Assembly (NCBI GenBank): GCA_028015205.1
Contig: JAPWFG010000020.1
Coordinates: forward strand, 3,596,001 to 3,660,000
Length of the DNA: 64,000 nucleotides
Origin: Mytilisepta virgata
Taxonomy: Eukaryota > Mollusca > Bivalvia > Mytilida > Mytilidae
Direction of reading: 5' to 3'
Positions 55,076-64,000 of this stretch are shown piece after piece. A program made the translations under genes and the position numbers. The number at the start of each line of letters is the position of its first letter. Position 1 is the stretch's first letter. Under the pieces are notes generated by a model. It had not been told where the DNA came from, searched no databases, and was given only the letters and a program-made list of their open reading frames with translations.

Positions 55076-56379
55076 CAGTGTTCTCCCCAGCCCAATATGG
55101 CCCTGCAGGACCGCAGCGCCTTCCCTTTGAAGTCGTGATTGACCACAGCGCCTTAATTGACCGCAGCGCCTTGATTAGTAACACCGCAGCGTCATCGTGA
55201 TTAAAAGTCAATTTGCAATAAAGAAGTATTTAACAGCATTCTAGCCCTTCTGTTTGCATTGTAATTAAGGTCTATTTAAATTTACATGTCAATATGAATT
55301 GTATCACCGTTAATTATCTATTATAGGATAGCCAAAATATGTGTATTCAGTTAAAATTAAGATGTGTATTTCCACTGAAGTAAAAATAGATCGACTTTTT
55401 CTATTGGTTGGAAGTGACGACATTTGACCTTTAAACTTCTATTTTTATTTAGACAGTTCTATAACATGCAAAAAACATGATAAAACTTCTAGAAAATATG
55501 GATTTTACGAAATAATTGCGCTTGTTCAAGTTCTTGGGATTAAGAAATAAAACGATCGCGAATGACTGTTGTCAAAAATATACGATCGGAAATGGAAAAT
55601 CAACATTTCACATGTCATAACGATCGTAAGATTGGGAATGAAAACGCAATCACACCTGAAAATTGTACATGTATGTGCATATTGTCATCCAGAATAAAAT
55701 AATTTCAACGGTTGAAATATATAAGTTTGACACATTTGACTGGAAGCTCTTCCGTTGTTTATTACAAAGTTTTGCGTGTGCAACACAGAGTTGGTAAAAT
55801 TCACCTGTCACGAAAATCCGGTGTTTTTAATTCACATTTAGTGCCATGGAATATATGCGAATTATTCTGGACTTCTTGGCATTTGTGACAATGGACGAAA
55901 ATTGGATTATAAATACAAGACTCAAAATCGTTCTTCACATTAAGAAATTTTGTAGTAACACTGAATAAGAAAGGAGTTAAACGTTTACTTGGAGGAGGAA
56001 TTAAGAATTTTTTTTCAGTTTTGCCTTCAAGTAAAGAGAATGTATCAGCATTTGAAAATGCAAACCTGGAGGAAGAGGTTGTAGAAAGTGATGCCAGTGA
56101 AGTAAAAGATATAGACATGAAGACGGCAATGAATCACTGGAAAGCACAGAAAAATAGAAGAATATTTAACTGAGTTATTTTATTTTTTTCCCTTACCCCC
56201 ATGTATATATGTATAATACTATTAATTTTGTTATAAAATTTTTACAACACAGAAAATATTTTCTGTTTGTCAGTATATGTGTATAAGAACAGTAATCGCG
56301 CGCTTCGTTTCTAAAAGTGAAAAATGTCGTTCGCGCACTCTGATTTTTGCGCCTTCAAAATTTTCTGGGGAGAACACTG
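55076..56379 (+). mobile_element. hAT-like element, 1304 bp, with 6-bp target duplication
   Basis: Perfect 15-bp terminal inverted repeats CAGTGTTCTCCCCAG; GGCGC lies about 25-30 bases inside each end in opposite orientation. AATCAC flanks both sides (55070-55075 and 56380-56385). The left subterminal region repeats GACC(G/A)CAGCGCCTT three to four times; the right has CG-rich GCGCGC and TTCGCGCAC. Contains the reading frame at 55913-56173. Lacks a full transposase, so non-autonomous. Confidence 0.88.
55913..56173 (+). pseudogene. Protein-like frame inside the 1.3-kb element, C-terminal fragment
   Basis: 86 codons to a TGA at 56171, no ATG near the start. Reads FFTLRNFVVTLNKKGVKRLL, GGGIKNFFSVLPSSKENVSA, an acidic stretch (EEEVVESDASEVKDIDM) and HWKAQKNRRIFN. 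Composition is protein-like. An overlapping upstream frame (55841-55950: CHGIYANYSGLLGICDNGRK) may be the preceding part after a frameshift. Probably remains of the element's own transposase or a passenger gene; not recognised. The antisense frame at 55801-56118 is its shadow. Confidence 0.4.
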
Positions 56380-56385
56380 AATCAC

Positions 56386-57856
56386 ACTTAGTCTAGTTTT
56401 TCTTGGAGACGCATGTATGCTATGAAAATGTCTAAAAGAGAAGTTGATTAGCAAGAAATCATGCAGAGAACTAGAAATAATGAAAATGCAATGTTATTTC
56501 AATGCTGCTTTTCAACGTAAAATTAAAATAATTGATTATCGAATCTAATTTCCTGATCCTATATTTGTGACAAAAGGTTGAATTTAAAATGTGCTTTAAA
56601 GGTAGTTCAGTGTAGATTGTTTATGTTATGGTAGTGTTGGACACATCTTCCTTCTCATTGGTTTGCTTGGTAGTGCATTAACAGGAATCAGGGTGTATGT
56701 TATTGCACTGGATTAAGTTCCTCTTATCCCGTACACTTCTATGGGATTTTAAAGTCTGGTTCTTGCTACAGCAATGTACAGTGCAATTACGTTAGATTTG
56801 CTGTGTCAAATGCATGTCTTGTATTTTCACATGGTTTACCAAACAGACACCAAAGGAAAAGAGTACCATTCATGTTACAAAAATGGGTTTTAGAACTGAA
56901 TTCCATGTGTTTATTATACCTGATTTAGAAGTTTCAAATAACTGTATTACTTTTAAAGTCTTTCTTTTCTGCAAAATTTTTAGGCCACAAAATATAACTG
57001 TCCCCAACACCAATCGCTTTAGCATTCATTCATATATAGAAAGTTGAAAATCCTGATATTAAATAATTCGCTCTTTTGCTACAAGAATTTCAATTAAAAG
57101 TAATAAATCATGATATAATAATGAACACAGAATAATAGAAATGACATACTTGATACCAAAAAATCTTATTTTTTTCGAAAAAGAAAGTAGACGTTTTACG
57201 TATTTGCAAATTCGTTGGATATCGCTTGGTTTTGAAAAAGGTAAACAAAGCCACGTGATGTTACAATTAGTACACAATACTGATGAAACAACAATAAAAT
57301 AACCCAAATGTCAAATTGTAAAAGGATTGTAATAAAACTGCAGCTATAGCTGAAGGGTGCAACGGGGCTCGAAAATCATAAAACAATCACAATGAAGTGC
57401 TACTGTAGAACGTTGTTTTAAAGCGGGTGATACAAACTTTAAATAACATTTATTATGCAAGTTTCTTATTACGATATTGAATTGTTTGCATATTCTTAGA
57501 GACCAATCGAACCAAACATATGTTTTGCTTTTCTATTCTCTTAAAATTAGCGTAAATATTGGTGTTTTGTTTACCTATTCCGTTTCTTCCCTTTCACAGA
57601 CGCCAGAGATTGTTTGGCGGGCTGCAATATCATTGGATATATTTTGTATCGATGGATTTTATTGGCTGTTATTATTAGAACTCCATTTGATTGAAAATTT
57701 GATAGTAAAGTCTATTTCTAGATAGTAAAGAACGGACCATGACGTTTTTGGGGCGGTTAATGGCTTTTTTCCCGAATAATGTTTAATTCCAGATTCTTTC
57801 GAAAAAATAATTTCATTCGGAAATAAAGTGAACGAGTAAGCAGGTCCCGGACATAA
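56386..57856. other. Unassigned stretch
   Basis: No exon or repeat family supported. Short open frames at 56814-57047 and 57477-57725 have no protein-like features, although an acceptor-like CCCTTTCACAG lies at about 57590-57600. Confidence 0.4.
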
Positions 57857-58734
57857 TAGTCCAGTCAATCTAAGCATAAATTTGACCCTAACCTTAAAGT
57901 AATTGCAAAAGAAGATTTTTAAGTTTTAATCTTAAACACTATACCCCAAATATACACAGAAAAAAGTCCAACAAAATCTAACTTGAGGAATTACTAAAAA
58001 ATTCCTATGGAGATTTGCATTGAAATAACTCTTCAAAAAAGGCAGAAATATCAATAAAGTTGATACAAAATTATAACTTTACCGCTTCTATTCAGCAGAA
58101 TGTATTGATTCTTGATATTTTAGCCGTCTAAAGGTGTTTTCATATCTTTTAGCAAGCTACGGTCCGTGTAACACTTAACAATTCAATATTTTAAAAAGTT
58201 TTTAAATTTTATATTTTTCAATTTTTAATCAAAGTTTTAAAATATCAACATTCCAAAATTTTGAAAATTTGAAATTTTCACCAAATAATTAAAATTTTAA
58301 ATTATAAAACTCGTTTATATTTTGAATTAAACTTTTAAAATATTAAACTGAATGTACAGTTTTGATAATTTCGCTTTTTGAAAACTTGAATTTTTAATGT
58401 TTTGATTAAAAATTAAAGAATCGAAAAATGGACCAAAAAGGGTCATTGGGACCATTATTGCGTTTCACACTTTGACAGTTGAGCCCATATTGATAATAAA
58501 CAAGAGACATGTGATTTTTTATTCAGCTCCAAAAATAACCTTATACAGTTTTCATTTATTAAGCGCGATTTCAAGCTAGGCAATGAAATTCTATGGTTAA
58601 ATTTTGAAGAGAAAATGCAGATTTGAAGAATGCGTTTTGAGAACACAAATTCCACCTACATGAATGAATCACAGTTGTAACTTATAGTTAATAATAATAT
58701 GAAGATAAGGGAGCGACCAATTGAAAATTGAGAG

Positions 58735-58751
58735 GGGGGGGGGGGGGGGGG
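58735..58751. repeat. Poly(G) tract
   Basis: About 17 uninterrupted G's followed by CGAAGTGCGGGG; one of several long G/C runs in the last 6 kb. Confidence 0.7.
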
Positions 58752-58828
58752 CGAAGTGCGGGGTTGAGTTTTGTTCTTGGTAAAACAATTGTTTCTCATA
58801 TGCAAAGCAACAAAATACTTATATCTTA

Positions 58829-59420
58829 ACAAGTCACTCAAGCATAAAATAAAGGTCAAAGGTAAAGTTTCAGATGTTAAAGTGGTATATACCAACTAAG
58901 AACTTCTATCAACCAAATACTGTGGGTCTAGTTAGTACAGTAGCTGAGAAATAGACTAATTTTAAAATGAAAATGTATATTAAGTCACTTAGGAATGAAA
59001 TTCAGGTTAAATTCAGCTGACAGGTGTTATAGTGGCATATTCACTAAGAACTATCTACAGACCAAATATGCTGGGCTTAGGTATTACAGTTGATGAGATA
59101 TGGACATAATCTCCAAAATGTAACACAAGTCATTCAAGCATGAAATTGAGGTCAAGGTCCGGAGGCAGGTGTCAGACTGGCATGTAGCCACTAAGAACCA
59201 TCTATAGACCAAATACGGTGGGTCTAGGTATTACTGTTGCTGAAAACTGGACTTAATCACGGAACTTGGATGCCAGTCACTCATAGGCGAAATTGAGGTC
59301 AAGGTCCGGAGACAAGTATCAGACTGGCATGTACCCACTAAGAACTATCAATAGAATAAATACAGTGGGTCTAGGTATTAAAGTTTCTGAGAAATTGGAA
59401 AAAACTCAACATTGAATTTT
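58829..59420 (+). repeat. Tandem array, four ~145-bp units (family C-like)
   Basis: Units start with CAAGTCACTCAAGCATAAAA-like sequence near 58829, 58983, 59128 and 59274. They share GAGGTCAAGGTCCGGAG and CCAAATACGGTGGGTCTAGG. Nested in the 3-kb inverted-repeat element. No hairpin ends seen. Confidence 0.7.
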
Positions 59421-60977
59421 TCTTCAGATTTTAGTATTATTATATTAAAGTAATGGGCATCTCCATGTGCTTATTACGGACATATTTAAGAAAAAAACCT
59501 CAAATTTTAAGATATTATGAGACCAGTAAAGTGCTTTTCTTGCTACGGACTACAATATTCTGGTGGGAAGGGGGGAAGAAGACAAACAAACACTTTCATG
59601 TAAAATTGTGACGTCATTTTGCCTTCCTCAGTCACATGCTATTCAAGCTCGCGACCAATACCACACAGTTAAGCCGAAACGGAAATACAGCAGGACTTTA
59701 AAATTTGTGAAAAATATTCAATAGTTCTTTAATATATAGTTGAAAATTTCTTCAACGTCCTTCTACTTGCTCTAGGTCTACTCTTTGTACAGATCTTGAA
59801 GGTTCAACTACAAACTTTATTTTGGAATTTATGCCACGGAGCATATTTTTTTGTGTTCAATATTTAGGCTTATTTGATTTTCTTTTCAATATAGGGGAAA
59901 TAATAAAAAAAAAAAAATCAGACCAAACTGGACATATTATTGGGGGAACCCAGCCTCCCTACCCTCCCCTCAGGAATAATATGGTCGGTGCCTAATGATA
60001 CAGATGACCCTTTTGGTCCATTTTCGATTCTTTAATTTTTAATCAAAAAATTAAAAATTCAAATTTTCAAAAACCAAAATTATCAAAACTGTACATTCAA
60101 TTTAGTATTTTCAAAGTTTGACTAAAAATGTAAAATATTAAATTCTCATATGAGTTTTAGAATCTTAAAATTTTGATTATTTGGTGAAATTTTCAAATTT
60201 TCAAAATTTTGAAATGTTGATATTTTAAAACTTTGATCAAAAATTGAAAAATGTAAAATTTGAAAACTTTTTAAAATATTAAATTGTTAAGTGATACACG
60301 GACCAGCTACAACCTAGATTTCGTAATTCATTAGTTGACCACTTATTAAATTTTTCAACATGTCAAGGTACAGAATCTCAAATTTAATAAAAATGATTAA
60401 GCATATATTCTTCTTTTTGTGGTTTAAAGTTTCTTTAAACAAGGTAGATGCTGAACAAATATAATTTACAGATATAAACAATACCAAATTTTCACATTAT
60501 TTTTTCAAAATGGACACAAAGCCACAAATTTACAATTTCTTTAATCAAAAATGTGCAAAAAAAAAATAAAAATACCCTTAACACTTCGCTTTTGTACATT
60601 TCATGAGCAGAAGATTATATATTATAGTCAAATACAAACTTGTAACCCCATCAAAGTATCATACTTTACATGAATTTTAAGAAAATCAACCAAAAACTGA
60701 CAAAAAAGACTATTTTTTGCAGAGTTATCTCCCCTTTCCAATGTAAATTTCCATATGAAATTAAAAATGCTGATTTTGAGTTTTCCTCAAGTTAGATTTT
60801 ATGGGACTTTTTTCTGTGTATATTTGGGGCTTAATGCTATAGATTAGAACTAAAACATTTTCTGTTACAATTAGTTTGAGGTTAAAACTTAGTTTGACTG
60901 GACTATAAAGGAAGGATCATGTTTCCAATGTTTATTTGTTGTGCTTGTAAGTAAGTAATGTCTTTATTTAAAGTGGG

Positions 60978-63300
60978 CCCGGTGTGGGGGGGGGGGGGGG
61001 GGGGGGGTTACTTCCTATATTTTTAGTGGTACGAGTGTGCCGCAAAACAGGGTCACGGCTTTGCACGCCCTGCTGGTTAGAACAGGGTCCCATTTTCATG
61101 TCCTGCTGGTTAGAACAGGGTCGCTTTTTCATGCCTTGCTGGTGAGAACTGGGCCCTTTTTTAAACAAAGTATTTGTCTAGAACAGGATCGCTCTTAATG
61201 ACGGTTTGCGTTAAATATATTAATAATGTAAACTTGATTGTTAAATATGGAATTAAACACAGGGGCGGATCCAGAGGGTCGACGAGTGGGGGGGCACAAT
61301 TTTGAATAATTATCTGCCCTTGTTTTTTTTTTTTTGGTTTTTTTTTGATAATGACGATTTTACGACTTTTATTGTTGGGGGGGGGGGGGGGTTACAGCAT
61401 CATATCTTCTTTTTGGTTAACGTCACAGAAGCTTATGAAATTATTATATTTTTACTGGTGTTGTCAGGTTGTAGAACAAAATATCAGGATATTTAGTTTG
61501 AACTCTGGTCATCCATGGCCTCTGTGTATGATTAGTGATTGTAAAAAAGTGATAAATACACCTAAGGAGTAAACAAATTCATCATAGCTAGACCAACAAA
61601 CCCGGGGGGGGGGGGGGAATGAACAACCACAAGCACAACAAATAATTATTGAAAACTCAAACACAATGAAAAACACAAACTCCTATAAAAACCAGAAGTG
61701 AACTCAGGTGCTCCGGAAGGGTAAGCAGTTCCTGCTCCGTATACGACACCCGTCGTGAAGTTCAACAAAGTCAATCCGCCATCCGGTGGTAGTCACAAAT
61801 CGTTGGAGGTGTGTGAAATGTTACTACAGTGGGAACAGGTCCAACATCATCTTCGATATTCGCGATGAAGACCTAACATTTCCAAAGTGATGACATCAAC
61901 TTATCCCTGATTAAAAAAGGTATCCCTGATTAAAAAACGTACCATGAACGAATTGAAAAGGGGACCCAAATTAAGTAATTAGTTAGACTTTCAATAATTA
62001 ATAATTTTGTTCCGTCAAAAATGTCATGCAAAATCACTGAAAGATGGCAGTTTTAAAGTTAAAAGTGGCTGCATTTTCGGTAGACAGTGCAGTTTGGATT
62101 CTCTGACGTTACATATATCAAATTTCAAAATAGATCTCAAACTTTTGCCCTTTTACTCGGCCACCAAGGTGCTAAAAAACAATCAACTGAGAGAAGAAAT
62201 TTTTTGACAGTTATTAATATCTTCAAGTTTAAAATAAAATAAATGAAAATTTATTAAATTAAAGGTTTTTAATTTATATTTCAGAAGTCTCTATGATGTA
62301 AAATTATAAAAAAAAAAATGTTGATGTACCTCTCATATGTCGGAACAGTTTAAACACATCATGGTAGTACAGATTTTTTAGATATTGTAAATGCCCATTT
62401 GCACTAACAACACACTTAAATTAAAAAAGAAATGGTCCAGATATTTTTACTAACCAATTAATGGATTTCAAATATATTAATTTAAAAAAATAGATAGACA
62501 TCTTTTAATAATCTTTTGTTTGTATTTAAAACAATACATGCCAGCTAACAATTAATCAATAAGTAATTAAGACATTGTATAATAAGGGTACACTTGCAAA
62601 TCTTCCAAGGGGAACTGGTGGAAAATTAATTTTACTTTCTGCACTGTGATACATTTCCATCTCATTAACTCTTATCTTTATTATCAGATTTGTAAAAAGT
62701 TACACACATGTTAATTTTCACAACTAGGTGTCAATCAACCATTACAATAGATAACATGTTATGGTCACTTTCTTAAAATTTGCCTTTGGTAATTATGACT
62801 ATATTCAACGATGTGAAGCTGTGTATCTAGTAATTTTACGTATAATTTTTTTTTTGTGTGACCTCAACTGGGGGGGGGGGGGGGGCACGTGCCCCCTGTG
62901 CCCCCCCCCCGCTAAATCCGCCACTGAAACATGTATAACAGAAATGAGTTTTATTTTTTGAAATCGAGTTAAAAACAACAGTTTGGATACGGAAAATTGA
63001 CACAAGTATGTTTTTTGCTTACATTAATGAAGTGTTTGGTGACAGGGTATATATTTCTGAACTAGTCTAGAACATATAGGTTTCTGTCTAGAACAAGGTA
63101 TACATTTTCTAAGCGTGTCTAGAATAGGGTATACATTTCCTGAGCATGTCTAGAATAGGGTATGTTTTTCAATATTTCTGTTCAGAACAGGGTATGTTTT
63201 TCAGTGTTTTCTGGTCAGAACAGGGTATGATTTGGCAAGTGCTGTCGGCACAGTTATAACCTAAAGGATAGTGAGTACCCCCCCCCCCCCCCCCCCCGGG
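60978..63300. mobile_element. Element with G-tract inverted ends, carrying a nested transposon
   Basis: The left end has 22 G's (60986-61007) then TTACTTCCTAT; the right end has the inverse, ATAGTGAGTA then 20 C's (63278-63297). Inside each tract are ~35-bp tandem repeats of a shared motif: CTGCTGGTTAGAACAGGGTC type on the left (61068-61190) and TCTAGAACAGGGTAT type on the right (63050-63235). The repeats are in the same orientation, while the G/C tracts are inverted. A hAT-like element (61260-62926) sits in the middle. Confidence 0.55.
61260..62926. mobile_element. Nested hAT-like element with CAGGGGCGGAT ends
   Basis: Left end CAGGGGCGGATCCAG; right end the inverse of CAGTGGCGGATTTAG. AAACA lies on both sides (61255-61259 and 62927-62931), a possible 5-bp duplication. 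G tracts occur just inside (61376-61391, 61603-61617, 62871-62886), with a GGGGGCACGTGCCCCC palindrome near the right end. No transposase; short frames over the G tracts are spurious. Confidence 0.6.
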
Positions 63301-64000
63301 AAAGAGGGTAACACAGTTAGCATTAAAATACTAATCTTCCCTGGGGCCCTCAATTAAAATATAAATTAATAAAACACACACAATAACATGTACATTATTC
63401 TAACATTGATTCAATTTCTACAAAGATCCAAACCATGTAGACTACATATTTACATATATGGTTATTTTATATACCATACATTTGTCATACATGTTTGTTT
63501 TATATATGTAACTCAATCATAGTTGTTTTGTACTGTAACTATGCCCTCCATGGGCCCATTAATTGGTTAATAAAAATCTTCTTCTTCTCTAGAATCAATA
63601 AAATTATATGCATTTAATATAAATATTGAAACAACAGAATATCTTACTGTCACTATAATTTAACAAATTTAGAAAGCTTCACCGAGCTTTAAGTAATCTG
63701 TATTTCTTTTGAAGGTTTCTATATTATTATTCAATTTTAGGTCTGTTGGTAAAGAATTTCAGAATAGTTAAAACTTTTTCGAAATATGTGCAAAATCGAT
63801 AATTACGTAGGATTTGATATATTGATGAATTATTGTTTAACATCCAGTGGCAATTATGAAATGCATATCACGACGGACGTAGTATTTAAACACCTGTACA
63901 TTCGGTGTTACATGCAAAGCATAATAATCCCTCTTTCCAGGGTTTACGCTTATCTATTTGCTTATCTCGTCCTCATCTCAGTGCGTGGTTGCTTATATCA
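63301..64000. other. Right edge, unassigned with a LINE-like 3' tail
   Basis: 63535-63590 (ACTATGCCCTCCATGGGCCC, GGTTAATAAAAATC, then TTCTTCTTCT) resembles the 3' end and tail microsatellite of a CR1-type LINE in plus orientation. The rest shows no gene or repeat that I can support. Confidence 0.35.

Larger units (their letters stand above)
57857..60905. mobile_element. 3-kb element with long, diverged terminal inverted repeats
   Basis: Left end TAGTCCAGTCAATCTAAG, right end inverse of TAGTCCAGTCAAACTAAG, TA at the edges. Outer arms pair over ~200 bp (57857-58060 with 60700-60905, including CCCCAAATATACACAGAAAA). Inner arms pair over ~300 bp (58145-58450 with 60005-60305: CGGTCCGTGTAACACTTAAC; GAATCGAAAAATGGACCAAA). 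The centre (58450-60005) holds a tandem array and no transposase. Large foldback or Tc1/mariner-type non-autonomous element; class uncertain. Confidence 0.7.

Noticed and set aside
55801..56118. 105-residue minus-strand frame with Cys/His residues
   Set aside because: It is antisense to a more protein-like plus-strand frame inside the same transposon.
60961..61168. 66-residue minus-strand repeat protein (NQQ/KKGP repeats)
   Set aside because: It reads across short tandem repeats and a poly(C) tract at the end of a mobile element.

Overview
The window reads as nuclear DNA of a lophotrochozoan animal, most likely a bivalve mollusc and perhaps a mussel. The reasons are split, intron-rich genes with GT-AG junctions, an AT-rich background, an animal lamin-B-receptor gene, a DIRS-type retrotransposon, and many 'pearl'-like elements (tandem 120-190 bp cores, an ACGG/ACGACGG microsatellite, terminal hairpins). 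The species is inferred, not shown.

Layout. 1-3 kb: minus-strand gag and reverse transcriptase/RNase H frames of a DIRS/Ngaro-like tyrosine-recombinase retrotransposon, both open; its end runs off the left edge. 3.4-5.1 kb: a decayed LINE. 5.36-5.45 kb: an orphan minus-strand coiled-coil exon of an unidentified gene. 8.0-9.95 kb: a plus-strand gene for a nine-finger C2H2 protein with a TATA box and 5' splice signals. 10-19.6 kb: tandem arrays, a foldback element and hairpin-ended repeat elements. 21.18-43.68 kb: a minus-strand lamin B receptor / delta(14)-sterol reductase gene. Nine exons join in phase into 520 codons plus stop, from the RS-rich linker to the C-terminal tyrosine; the Tudor-coding start was not found. 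Its introns hold most of the mobile DNA, including a nested complex at 23.7-32.3 kb with a broken Mutator-like transposase and a broken His-Cys-box homing-endonuclease-like frame. 43.8-64 kb: further repeat elements, two hAT-like elements with 6-bp target duplications, a 3-kb inverted-repeat element and a G-tract-ended element with another transposon nested in it.

Only LBR, the zinc-finger gene and perhaps the coiled-coil exon look like host genes; no pathway links them. The main story is mobile-element architecture: several families of different sequence share one end design (hairpin, short inverted repeat, tandem core, microsatellite, hairpin), and some nested insertions can be checked against empty sites inside this same window. 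Coordinates of repeat edges are hand-read and may be off by a few bases; no alignment or database search was run.
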